Part shown: one piece after another, positions 23,654-30,616 of the stretch
How positions within the stretch are numbered: position 1 is the stretch's first letter
Layout of the letters: every line of letters starts with the position of its first letter
From: DASYLJ01 sp964432595
Lineage (GTDB): Bacteria; Desulfobacterota; Binatia; DP-6
DNA: 30,616 bases
NCBI GenBank assembly: GCA_964432595.1
Contig: CAYSOF010000046.1
Coordinates: 1-30,616, forward strand
Direction of reading: 5' to 3'
Notes under the pieces: model-generated
What the model saw: the letters and a program-made list of their open reading frames with translations, nothing else
The model's database searches: none
Told to the model about the DNA's origin: nothing
Translations under genes and position numbers: made by a program

Positions 23654-25096
23654 TCACCGGCAGGCGAGATCGACCTGCATGCCGACGTGGTCCGACGGCC
23701 AGCAGATCGGCAGGGGCGCCGCGCCGCATCCCGGGGCGAACGGATTCGGCTCGTCCGCGAAGAGGCGCGTCGCCACGCCGTCGCCGTCGGGATCGCCCGC
23801 GGGCTCGACGGCGCACGTCCCCGTCGCGGGCGGGACGACGAAGACGAAGTCGATGCGCGCGGACTCGTTCGAGGCGGGCGATTCGAGCTCGGCGAGATCG
23901 TCGTCGGCGCGGCCCGACGTGCAGCCGGTGCCCGTCGCCGGGTCGCACGGCGGCAGGCCGGCCGCATCGTACGCGTCCGGCCACCCGCGGCCCGTGAAGG
24001 TGGCGTGCACCGCGCCGCCCGGCGACGCGTTGAAGTCGCCGGTGACCAGCGCCGGCCTACCGGCGGACGCGCGCGCCTCGACGGCGTCCGCGACCTGCAC
24101 CGCCTGACATTCGCGGACCGTCGCGGCGCCCGCGGCGATGCACGCCGCGGGGCAGTCGGCGCCGCACGGCTGCGGGCCGCCGTCGATCCCGGCGGCGAGG
24201 TGGGTCGTGAAGACGTCGAGCGGGCCGGCCGGGTGGTCGTGGCGCGTCCACAGGACGTTCCGGAAGTTGCGATGGAGGCGCTGCACCGCGTGCGCGACGA
24301 CCGGCACGCGCGACAGCACGAGCGCATCGTCGATCGCGTTCACCGCCTCGTACGTCACGGCATACGTCCCGCCGCAGACGCCGGCGACGGCCGCCGTCAG
24401 CGTCGGCACCTGCGCCTGGAGGATCTCCTGGAACGTCACCACGTCGGGACACCCGCGCGCCTCGATCCACTGCGCTACCAGCGCGACGCGATCGGCGAAG
24501 CGGCAGCTCGCCGTCGCCGGCGCACAGCTGACGCCGTGCAGGACGTTCAACGTGGCGGCCGTTACGCTCCGGGTCGGACACGCTGCCGGCGCGAGCGCGT
24601 TGGCGGCGCGGAACCGCCCGGCCGCGTTGCGCGACACGTCGCCGCCGAAGCTCGCGCACCAGCGGGTCGCATCGAGGTCGAGCGTCACGACGACGGGAAG
24701 CCGTTGCGGCCCCGGCGAGGCTACGCACGGCCACGCGGCGCGCCGCACGACCACCCCGATGCGGCCCGGACGCAGGACGACGCGGACGTCGCCCGACGCA
24801 TCGCGATACCGGTACCCGCCGCGTGCGCCGTCGCGTCCGATGGGCACCCATCCCGCGGGATCGAGCACCAGCGTGGCGAAGCACTGCCCATCGGCGGCGC
24901 CGCCGTTGATCGTGAGGCGGCCGGCCGCGAGGCGCGGATCGGCGAACGGTGCCGCGATCGCGGGATCGCGCAGCGTCGCCCGCGCCGCGCGCGTGTCCGT
25001 GCCGAGCGCGAGCCGCCGCCCCGCGACGGGCACGTCGGCCGCACGCGCCGCACCGGCGACGATCAGCAGGAGTCCGACGAGCGCGAGCATCCGCAT
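23654..25096 (-). CDS. Secreted endonuclease/exonuclease/phosphatase-family protein
   Basis: This 480-residue protein has a signal peptide (residues 1 to about 20, ending GAARA). Residues 20 to about 175 are a Cys-containing, strand-rich segment of no known family. The C-terminal part is an EEP (DNase I-like) domain with Asn184 (TLNVLHG), the metal-binding Glu224 (VVTFQEIL), His299 (TTHLA), GDFN (353-356) and SDH (468-470), so all catalytic positions are present. An insert with several Cys lies just after His299. It could hydrolyse nucleic acids, inositol phosphates or sphingolipids outside the cytoplasm; the sequence does not decide which. The ATG at 25096 is chosen over the longer frame because it starts the signal peptide and has GGGGAGGG upstream. 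Confidence 0.88.
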   Translation of the reverse strand: MRMLALVGLLLIVAGAARAADVPVAGRRLALGTDTRAARATLRDPAIAAPFADPRLAAGRLTINGGAADGQCFATLVLDPAGWVPIGRDGARGGYRYRDASGDVRVVLRPGRIGVVVRRAAWPCVASPGPQRLPVVVTLDLDATRWCASFGGDVSRNAAGRFRAANALAPAACPTRSVTAATLNVLHGVSCAPATASCRFADRVALVAQWIEARGCPDVVTFQEILQAQVPTLTAAVAGVCGGTYAVTYEAVNAIDDALVLSRVPVVAHAVQRLHRNFRNVLWTRHDHPAGPLDVFTTHLAAGIDGGPQPCGADCPAACIAAGAATVRECQAVQVADAVEARASAGRPALVTGDFNASPGGAVHATFTGRGWPDAYDAAGLPPCDPATGTGCTSGRADDDLAELESPASNESARIDFVFVVPPATGTCAVEPAGDPDGDGVATRLFADEPNPFAPGCGAAPLPICWPSDHVGMQVDLACR

Positions 25097-25122
25097 GCAG
25101 GGAGCTTCCCTCCCCGCACGGC

Positions 25123-25143
25123 ACGCCGTCAATCCGACGGCGT
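25123..25143 (-). terminator. Small hairpin at the end of cheX
   Basis: An 8-bp stem (ACGCCGTC with GACGGCGT) closes a five-base loop, reaching the last base of the cheX stop codon. There is no T-run. It lies between cheX and the next gene on the same strand and also contains the TTGACG found before that gene, so it could instead be part of a promoter. Confidence 0.4.
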
Positions 25144-25628
25144 CAGGCCGACGGCCGCCGGAGCAGCGGGATCGACTCGTCGCGCTCGAGCACCGTGACC
25201 AGCAAGGGCTCCCCCTCGCACGCGAACGCCATCTGGCCCGTCATGCAGCTCCCGGGGACGCGCGCGGTGAAGTCGGTCCCCTGTGCGACCGTCGGCAGCG
25301 ACAGCTGCGACGGCTCGGGCAACAGCGCCTTCAGATTTCCGCCCGTCATGTTGACGAGCTCGCCGACGGCGTCCTGCGTCTGCGCGATCGTCGCCATGGC
25401 CGCGTCGACGTCGAAGATCGCCGCGGCCACCCGTCGCGCGAGCGACTCGGAGCAATGGAGTGCGATCGCCCCCTTCCACGCCCCGGTCACGTGGACGCAG
25501 CCGGCGAAGGTGGTCCCGGCACGCTCGCGCACGGCGTCGGGATCGATGCGCTCGACCGACAGGCCGACGATCGCGGCCCAGATCGACTCGGTGATCGCGA
25601 GGATGTCGTCCTCGGGAATCGGGGTCAT
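25143..25628 (-). CDS. cheX: CheX-type CheY-P phosphatase
   Basis: This 161-residue protein matches the CheX/CheC family: the active-site helix is DAVGELVNMTGGNLKALL, with the Glu and Asn (ExxN) that attack CheY-phosphate. Other features are FAGCVHVTGAWKGAIALHCSESLARRVAAAIF (dimer-forming strand and helix) and the late GQMAFACEGEPLLVTVLER. CheX removes the phosphate from CheY and ends the signal; organisms with it usually lack CheZ. The ATG at 25628 overlaps the cheR stop (ATGA). It is the last gene of the cheY-B-R-X unit. The long upstream extension of the frame lies within cheR and is not coding. Confidence 0.88.
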   Translation of the reverse strand: MTPIPEDDILAITESIWAAIVGLSVERIDPDAVRERAGTTFAGCVHVTGAWKGAIALHCSESLARRVAAAIFDVDAAMATIAQTQDAVGELVNMTGGNLKALLPEPSQLSLPTVAQGTDFTARVPGSCMTGQMAFACEGEPLLVTVLERDESIPLLRRPSA

Positions 25629-26464
25629 GACGCGCTCCTTCCGCGGTCGCGCAGCCGGTAGCACGTCGCCTTGTCCACCGGGATGCGTTCGAACGCCTCG
25701 TCCAGATTGATCGTCGTCTCCGCGCCACCGAGAAACAGCCACCCGTCGGGCCGCAGGAGGCGGCGGACCTTGCCGAGGATCTGCTGCTTCGTTTCGACGT
25801 CGAAGTAGATGAGGACGTTGCGCATGAAGACGACGTCGAACTGGCCCATCGTCGGCCAGTTGCCCGCCAGGTTCATCTCCTGCAGCTCGACCATCGCGCG
25901 CAGCTCCGGCTTCACCTGCCACGTCGTGCCCTGCTTCTCGAACCACTTGACCAGCATCGGCGCCGGCAGCCCGCGGTTGACCTCGAGCTGGCTGTAGCGG
26001 CCCTCGCGCGTGCGCTGGAGCATCTCTCGCGAGATGTCCGTCGCCAGCATGCGGACGCCCCAGTCACCGAGCACCTGCCAGCGCTCGCGCAGTACCATCG
26101 CGATCGAGTACGGCTCCTGGCCGCTCGACGAGGCGCCGCACCAGATGTCGAGGCGGCGCTCGCCACTGCGCGACTCGAGCAGCTCCGGCAGGACGACCTT
26201 GCGCAGCGCCTCGAACGGATGGACGTCGCGGAAGAAGGTCGTCTCGTTCGTCGTCATCGCCTCGATGACCTTGCGCTCGAGGCCGCCGCTGCGATCGGAA
26301 CGGATCTTCGCCACCAGGTCCTCGAGCGACGCGCAGCCCTCTTCCCGCGCCACCGGCATCAAGCGCGACTCGGCGAGGTACTCCTTGCCCGGCTCGAGGA
26401 CGATGGCCGACCGCTCGCGTACGAGCTTGCGGATGTAGTCGAATTCGCCTGCCCCGATCGTCAT
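25625..26464 (-). CDS. cheR: CheR chemoreceptor methyltransferase
   Basis: This 279-residue protein has the N-terminal helical receptor-binding domain (FDYIRKLVRERSAIVL...KEYLAESRL) with MTTNETTFFRD (residues about 80-90, the Arg/Asn/Thr loop contacting S-adenosylmethionine). The Rossmann methyltransferase domain follows (LDIWCGASSSGQEPYSIAM, LATDISREML, DVVFMRNVLIYFDVETKQQIL, LRPDGWLFLGGAE). It methylates Glu residues of chemoreceptors. The usual first glycine motif is WCGASSSGQEPYS here, close to the standard W(S/C)AGCSTGEEPYS with minor changes also common in other phyla. Its start overlaps the cheB stop (ATGA). Confidence 0.95.
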   Translation of the reverse strand: MTIGAGEFDYIRKLVRERSAIVLEPGKEYLAESRLMPVAREEGCASLEDLVAKIRSDRSGGLERKVIEAMTTNETTFFRDVHPFEALRKVVLPELLESRSGERRLDIWCGASSSGQEPYSIAMVLRERWQVLGDWGVRMLATDISREMLQRTREGRYSQLEVNRGLPAPMLVKWFEKQGTTWQVKPELRAMVELQEMNLAGNWPTMGQFDVVFMRNVLIYFDVETKQQILGKVRRLLRPDGWLFLGGAETTINLDEAFERIPVDKATCYRLRDRGRSAS

Positions 26465-27591
26465 GACCGCCTCACCGTCCGCGCCGTCTCCGACGCCTGG
26501 GTCGTGGTCGCCGCGCGCGCCGGCCGCGCCCCGCGCAGCCGCCGGACGATCTCCGGCGCCAGATCGGGCAGCGGCAGTATCTTTTCCGCGAGCCCCGCTT
26601 CGGCGACCGCTCCCGGCATGCCCCAGACGACGCTGCTCGCCTGGTCCTGCACGACGATCTGTCCGCCGGCGGCGCGGACGTCCTGGCAGCCGCGCAGCCC
26701 GTCCTGTCCCATGCCCGTCATCATCACCGCGAGCGTCGCGCCCCCCCACATCGCGACGGCGGAGCGGAACAGCACGTCGACCGCCGGACGGCAGGAGTTC
26801 TCCGGCGGCCCCTGGTTGAGCCCGATTCGCGGCCCACGCAGGTCGCGCTCGACGATCATGTGGAAGTCGCCGGGCGCGATCCACGCGGTGCCGGGCTCGA
26901 GACGCGCGCCGGCCGTACCCTCGCGGACCGTCAGCGCGGACTTCGCCTGCAACCGTTCCGCCAGCAGCCGCGTGAAGACCGGCGGCATGTGCTGCACGAT
27001 GAGCACCGGCACCGGCAGGTCTCCGGGCAATGCGGGCAGGAGCACCGACAGCGCGTTCGGTCCACCCGTCGACACGCCGATCACCAGCGCCTCGAGCTGC
27101 CGGCCGCTCGCCGTCGCCATCGCGAGCCGGCTCGCCACCGGGTTCGACGCGACCCGCGGCGTCGGTCGCGGCATGCCGACGGCGGCGCCGCAGAACGCCT
27201 TGATCTTCGGGATCAGCTGATCCCGCACCGCCTGCATCGCGGCGGCGACGCTCCCGACGTTCGCCGGCTTCGTGACGTAGTCGCTGGCGCCGAGCGAGAG
27301 GGCTTCGAGGGTCGCCGCCGCCCCGCGCTCCGTCAGCGTGCTGAACATGATGACGGGGAGCATCGGGTAGGCCTTGCGGATCTCTGCGAGCGTCTCGAGC
27401 CCGCTCATCTCGGGCATCTCGATGTCGAGCGTGATGAGGTCCGGGTTGATCTGCGGGATCTTCGCCAGGGCGATCCGTCCGCTCGGCGCCGCACCGACCA
27501 CCTCGATCGCCGGATCCCCGCTCAGGACGTCACCGAGCAGCCGGCGGATCACGACCGCGTCGTCGACGATCAGGACTCGGATCGGGCGCAT
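26461..27591 (-). CDS. cheB: CheB receptor methylesterase/deamidase
   Basis: This 376-residue protein has a receiver domain (residues 1-120; Asp10/Asp11 and phospho-acceptor Asp56 in LITLDIEMPEMSG; Lys in VTKPA) joined by a linker to a methylesterase domain. The catalytic triad is Ser174 (GVSTGGPNA), His201 (VQHMPP) and Asp297 (MTGMGQDG). It removes methyl groups added by CheR, giving adaptation. The ATG at 27591 lies inside the end of cheY, so the two genes overlap by 22 bases; the longer frame is rejected because it would run through cheY without domain content. An Ala/Arg/Thr-rich tail of about 25 residues follows the domain. Confidence 0.95.
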   Translation of the reverse strand: MRPIRVLIVDDAVVIRRLLGDVLSGDPAIEVVGAAPSGRIALAKIPQINPDLITLDIEMPEMSGLETLAEIRKAYPMLPVIMFSTLTERGAAATLEALSLGASDYVTKPANVGSVAAAMQAVRDQLIPKIKAFCGAAVGMPRPTPRVASNPVASRLAMATASGRQLEALVIGVSTGGPNALSVLLPALPGDLPVPVLIVQHMPPVFTRLLAERLQAKSALTVREGTAGARLEPGTAWIAPGDFHMIVERDLRGPRIGLNQGPPENSCRPAVDVLFRSAVAMWGGATLAVMMTGMGQDGLRGCQDVRAAGGQIVVQDQASSVVWGMPGAVAEAGLAEKILPLPDLAPEIVRRLRGARPARAATTTQASETARTVRRS

Positions 27592-27962
27592 GACGGACCG
27601 GGGATGCCGAGCAGCTCGAGCTTCTCCTCGAGCGCGGCCTTCGTGAACGGCTTCATCAGGTATTCGTTGGCGCCGGCCTCGAGCGCGCGCACCATCTGGG
27701 CGCTCTCGATCTCGGTCGTCACCATCATGATGAGCATGTCGGCCCACTCGGGGCGGGCCCGGGCGGCTTCGACGAACTCGAGCCCGTTCATCTCGGGCAT
27801 GTTCCAATCGACCAGCGCGACGTCGACCGCGCCGGTGCGCTCCAATGCGTCCAGCGCCGCCCGGCCGTGCTGCGCCTCGGTCACTTCGAACGCGAACTCC
27901 TTCAGGATCTTCCGGATGATGATTCGCATCGCCTGCGAGTCATCGACGACCAAAGCGCGCAC
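27570..27962 (-). CDS. cheY: CheY single-domain response regulator
   Basis: This 130-residue receiver has Asp7/Asp8, phospho-acceptor Asp52 (VALVDWNMPEMNGLEFV, a typical CheY DWNMP motif), switch Thr in MMVTTE and Lys near residue 104 (LMKPF). It has no output domain, so it should act on a motor or other target by binding. The start is GTG at 27962 with AGGGAGG five to six bases ahead. It is the first gene of the cheY-B-R-X unit and follows a strong hairpin after the methyl-accepting protein gene. Confidence 0.93.
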   Translation of the reverse strand: MRALVVDDSQAMRIIIRKILKEFAFEVTEAQHGRAALDALERTGAVDVALVDWNMPEMNGLEFVEAARARPEWADMLIMMVTTEIESAQMVRALEAGANEYLMKPFTKAALEEKLELLGIPGPSCARSES

Positions 27963-27979
27963 GCGGGCCTCCCTGAGGC

Positions 27980-28007
27980 GTCGCCGGGAGGCCGACCTCC
28001 CGGCGAC
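27980..28007 (-). terminator. Strong hairpin between the MCP gene and cheY
   Basis: A perfect 12-bp stem (GTCGCCGGGAGG with its complement) has a four-base loop (CCGA). It lies nine bases after the MCP stop. On the minus strand it ends about 11 bases before the cheY ribosome site and lacks a T-run. It could lower the amount of cheY-B-R-X transcript relative to the MCP, or stabilise the MCP mRNA end. Confidence 0.55.
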
Positions 28008-28016
28008 ACCGAGCGT

Positions 28017-29966
28017 TTAGTAGCGGAACTGCGACACCAGGCGCTGCAGCTCGGATGCCATGCGCGACAGCTCACCGGCGGCCTTCTGCGTGTCGCCGGC
28101 ACCGGCCGTGGTGTTCTGCGCGGCCTGCGCCACGCCGGTGATGTTCTGCGCGATCTCCGAGCTGCCCTTCGCCGCCTCCGCGACGTTGCGCCCGATCTCG
28201 TTCGTCGTCGCCGTCTGCTCCTCGACGGCGCTCGCGATCGTGTTCTGGATGTCGTTGATCTGATTGATGATGGTGCCGATCTCGCCGATCGCCTCGACGG
28301 CGCTCTGCGTGTCGGTCTGGATGGCCTCGATCTTCTGACCGATGTCCTCGGTCGCCTTGGCGGTTTCCTTCGCCAGCTCTTTCACCTCGTTGGCGACCAC
28401 CGCGAAGCCCTTGCCCGCCTCACCGGCGCGCGCGGCCTCGATCGTGGCGTTCAGCGCCAGCAGGTTGGTCTGCTGCGCGATCGACGTGATCACCTTGATG
28501 ACCTTGCCGATCTCGGCGCTGCTCTCCCCGAGCTTGGCGACCGTCGTGTTGGTGGTCTCGGCCACCTTCACCGCCTGCGTCGCGACCTTCGCCGCGTCGC
28601 TGGCGTTCTTGGCGATCTCCTTGATGCTGGCGCTCATCTCCTCGGTGCCGGTCGCGACGGTCTGCACGTTCGTGCTGACCTCCTCCGCAGCCGCCGACAC
28701 GACGTTGGCCTGGGCCGACGTCTCCTCGGCGTTGCCGCTCATCTGCTGGCTCACCGCGGTGAGCTCCTCGGACGAGCTGGCCAGGGCCTGCGCGTTCTGG
28801 CCGATGCCGCCCATGCTCTCGCGCAGCGTCCCCAGGAAGCGCCGCATGCCGTCGGCCATCTGCCCGATGGCATCCGTGCCCGAGATCGCGATCTCGCGCG
28901 TGAGGTCGCCCGATGCCGCGGCGTTCACCACCTCGAGGATGGCGTCCACCTTGGTCCGGAGCTCCTCCGCGCTCTGCCGCTCGCGCTCCTGCAGCTCCCG
29001 TGCGCGCTCCTCCGTCGCGAGCTTCTCGGTGATCACCTCCCAGGTGAGCATCGGTCCGACGTAGTTGCCCTTGGTGTCGCGGATCGCGCTCACGAGGAGA
29101 TCGAGCTTCTCGGGTCCGACCTGGATCACCGCCTTGTGCGGCAGGTTCTTCGGGTCGGCGAGGAGCTTCCGCTGGTGCTCGGGATGCTTGTGGAAGACGT
29201 CGATCGTCTGGCCGAGCAGCTGATCCGCCTTCACCGGCAGGAACTGTTCGATGCTCTTGAGCGTCTTCAGCGACGTCGGGTTCAGGTAGCGGATCACGAG
29301 ATCGCGGTCGGCGAAGATGACGTTGACCGGCGCGTTCTCCATCATGTTGCGCACGCGCACCGCCTCGTCCGACGAGCGCTGGCGCTCGAGGGCCGACGAC
29401 ACGAGCTTCCCGACGCTGCGAAGCACCGACAGACGCTCCTCGGAGAGCTCGAGCGTCTCGAGCGCGAAGAAGTCCATGGTGCCCTGCACCTGGCCGTCGA
29501 GGATGATCGGGAAGCAGACGCCCGACTTCACCCCGGCACGCTGCGCCGCGGGCGCGCGGCAGCAGTCCTTCATGTCGCCCAGGTCCTGGACGAAGAAGAG
29601 ATCGCGGGTCTTCCAGGCGCGGCCGGACAGCCCTTCGCCTTCATGGAAGCGCGCCTCCTGCGTGACGCGGCGGAACTCGTCGGTCACCGTGCCGGACTCC
29701 ATCGAGAAGCGCAGCGCGTTCTCGCCGCGGTCGATGACCCAGTACGAACCGTACGCCCAGCCGAACGCCGCCTTCACCTCGTTCAGCGCCGCCGACACCA
29801 CCTCGTCCGCCGACGTCGCGCGCCCGAGCGCCTCGACGACCTGCAGGACGGCTCGTGTGTTCTCCTGCGCCTCGGCGAGCGTGTCCTGCTTGCCCGAGCG
29901 CTCGAGGGTGCGCACGACGGCGCGCGCGCTGCCCCGCCCCCTCTGTTGCAACCGTACGTTGCCCAT
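28017..29966 (-). CDS. Soluble methyl-accepting protein with GAF and PAS domains
   Basis: This 649-residue chemoreceptor has no membrane helix. Residues about 30-195 form a GAF domain (GEGLSGRAW, DMKDCCRAPAAQRAGVKSGVCFPI) and about 205-320 a PAS domain (NAPVNVIFADRDLVIRYLNP, then TWEVITEKLA). A short HAMP-like segment (about 330-385, VVNAAASGDLTREI) precedes the signalling domain. The conserved hairpin tip lies at about 496-533 (QQTNLLALNATIEAARAGEAGKGFAVVANEV), where CheA and CheW bind. The C-terminus (SQFRY) lacks a NWETF-type CheR tether. As a cytoplasmic receptor it should sense an internal signal through the GAF/PAS pair; two adjacent Cys (residues 135-136) and a third near 150 in the GAF could bind a ligand, metal or sense redox. 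It lies 49 bases after the globin gene. Confidence 0.93.
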   Translation of the reverse strand: MGNVRLQQRGRGSARAVVRTLERSGKQDTLAEAQENTRAVLQVVEALGRATSADEVVSAALNEVKAAFGWAYGSYWVIDRGENALRFSMESGTVTDEFRRVTQEARFHEGEGLSGRAWKTRDLFFVQDLGDMKDCCRAPAAQRAGVKSGVCFPIILDGQVQGTMDFFALETLELSEERLSVLRSVGKLVSSALERQRSSDEAVRVRNMMENAPVNVIFADRDLVIRYLNPTSLKTLKSIEQFLPVKADQLLGQTIDVFHKHPEHQRKLLADPKNLPHKAVIQVGPEKLDLLVSAIRDTKGNYVGPMLTWEVITEKLATEERARELQERERQSAEELRTKVDAILEVVNAAASGDLTREIAISGTDAIGQMADGMRRFLGTLRESMGGIGQNAQALASSSEELTAVSQQMSGNAEETSAQANVVSAAAEEVSTNVQTVATGTEEMSASIKEIAKNASDAAKVATQAVKVAETTNTTVAKLGESSAEIGKVIKVITSIAQQTNLLALNATIEAARAGEAGKGFAVVANEVKELAKETAKATEDIGQKIEAIQTDTQSAVEAIGEIGTIINQINDIQNTIASAVEEQTATTNEIGRNVAEAAKGSSEIAQNITGVAQAAQNTTAGAGDTQKAAGELSRMASELQRLVSQFRY

Positions 29967-30015
29967 TGGCCTCTACGTCCTTCCCGACGGCCGTGGCCGC
30001 CCCGCTTGTTGCCCG

Positions 30016-30399
30016 CTATTGCGTCACGATCTCCGCGGCGAGAGGGGCCACCACGGCCACCACCTCGTCGATCACGGCGGGACTGGCCCCCGCCGCCGCG
30101 AGCGTCGCGCCGAGATGTCCGGCGACGAGCGCGAACTGCCGGTCCGTGATGCGCATGCGGGCGTGGACTTCCCGCATCGACGGACCGCGATACTCGGACG
30201 GCCCACCCAACGCCTGGACGAGAAAGCGGGTCTGGCTCCCCCGCAGCACGTCCATGGGTACCCCGTCGAAAAACGGGCGCAGCTCGGGATCGGCGAGCAC
30301 GCGCTCGTAGAAGCTCTTCACCACCGCTGCGATGGCGTCGGTCCCACCGAGCCGCTCGTGGAGCGTCGGCGTGGTCGGCCGTGTCGCGGGGATCTTCAC
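30016..30399 (-). CDS. Truncated haemoglobin (group 1-like)
   Basis: This 127-residue 2-on-2 globin has the family opening LHERLGGTDAIAAVVKSFYERVLADPELRPFF, which contains the B10-type Tyr31. The proximal haem ligand is His79 in MREVHARMRITDRQF, and residues GGPSEYRG are typical of the E-F region. Such proteins bind O2 or NO. The start is GTG at 30399, overlapping the cheW stop (GTGA), so both are translated together. Globin domains fused to methyl-accepting domains are known (HemAT-type), but here the globin is a separate gene between cheW and the receptor. A ten-residue Pro/Thr tail at the start looks unstructured. Confidence 0.9.
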   Translation of the reverse strand: MKIPATRPTTPTLHERLGGTDAIAAVVKSFYERVLADPELRPFFDGVPMDVLRGSQTRFLVQALGGPSEYRGPSMREVHARMRITDRQFALVAGHLGATLAAAGASPAVIDEVVAVVAPLAAEIVTQ

Positions 30400-30616
30400 G
30401 CGACGATCTCCGCGGCGTGTCCGGGGCCGCCGAGATGCACGGCCTTCTCCGTGTCGAGGATCAGCAGCAGCCGCTCGCGGAGCTTGTACACGCCGCGGAT
30501 GAGCTCCCGTGCGACGCCGTCGATCGTTTCCGGCGGCCGCTCGAACGTCTCGTCAGTGACCTCGAGGACGTCGCCGATCTCGTCGACGAGCAGGCTCACC
30601 GCGCCCTCGTCCGTCC
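30396..30616 (-). CDS. cheW: CheW-like coupling protein, C-terminal part
   Basis: The last 72 or so residues of a CheW-domain protein are present; the frame runs off the right end of the window. The visible sequence DEGAVSLLVDEIGDVLEV then ELIRGVYKLRERLLLILDTEKAV is the second half of the SH3-like CheW fold, with the usual VDxVxDVxxV strand. The N-terminal half and start are outside. CheW couples receptors to the CheA kinase. It precedes the globin gene with a GTGA overlap. A longer protein with other domains upstream cannot be excluded. Confidence 0.88.
   Translation of the reverse strand, partial: TDEGAVSLLVDEIGDVLEVTDETFERPPETIDGVARELIRGVYKLRERLLLILDTEKAVHLGGPGHAAEIVA

Noticed and set aside
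21449..25198. Open frame of 1249 codons on the plus strand opposite two genes.
   Set aside because: It spans two unrelated minus-strand genes with clear motifs and is an antisense shadow.
29940..29985. Candidate sigma-54 promoter around the start of the MCP gene.
   Set aside because: The GG and GC elements are 12 rather than 10 bases apart and the site overlaps the start codon.

Overview
The window is about 30.6 kb of very GC-rich chromosomal DNA (roughly two thirds G+C by eye), densely coding, with many ATGA/GTGA stop-start overlaps. There are no rRNA, tRNA, insertion sequence, phage or CRISPR features. The gene content suggests a free-living Gram-negative of the old 'Deltaproteobacteria' type, for example Binatota, Myxococcota or Desulfobacterota. 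It includes an outer-envelope export cluster, Cys-rich secreted proteins, an SCPx-type thiolase with a DUF35 partner, a sigma-54 response regulator and a chemotaxis operon. The taxonomic guess is weak because no marker gene is present.

Region 1 (1-11005, all minus strand) is one long directon of ten genes. In transcription order these are a small secreted NTF2-like protein, a YCF48-like beta-propeller lipoprotein, an RND/MMPL exporter carrying a PDZ domain, a 45-residue single-pass membrane protein, an ABC ATPase that appears to start at CTG, an ABC-2 permease, a GldG-like protein, a DUF4340 protein, and two tandem DUF1329 proteins. A clear intrinsic terminator separates the two DUF1329 genes. 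The set looks like machinery for moving a hydrophobic substrate across or into the envelope; the substrate cannot be read from the sequence.

Region 2 (11006-14685, plus strand) is a compact regulatory module. A 75-residue XRE regulator is preceded by a consensus sigma-54 promoter. A second, near-consensus sigma-54 promoter precedes an operon of a sigma-54-dependent response regulator, a degenerate A24 (prepilin-peptidase-like) membrane protein, a stand-alone receiver, and a secreted retropepsin-like protease. The activator therefore probably drives its own operon and the XRE gene. No histidine kinase is visible.

Region 3 (14683-25096) is mixed. On the minus strand are a thiolase/DUF35 pair and a Cys-rich secreted protein made of two repeats. 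A plus-strand SDR follows. Then, on the minus strand, come a large secreted alpha/beta hydrolase with Cys-rich parts, a lysoplasmalogenase-family membrane protein, a double glycosyltransferase and a secreted endonuclease/exonuclease/phosphatase-family protein.

Region 4 (25143-30616, minus strand) is a chemotaxis-type cluster, in order cheW (cut by the window end), a truncated haemoglobin, a soluble GAF-PAS methyl-accepting protein, cheY, cheB, cheR and cheX. cheW and the globin overlap, and cheY-B-R-X overlap in turn. This suggests a cytoplasmic signalling array in which a stand-alone haem protein may take part. cheA is not in the window.
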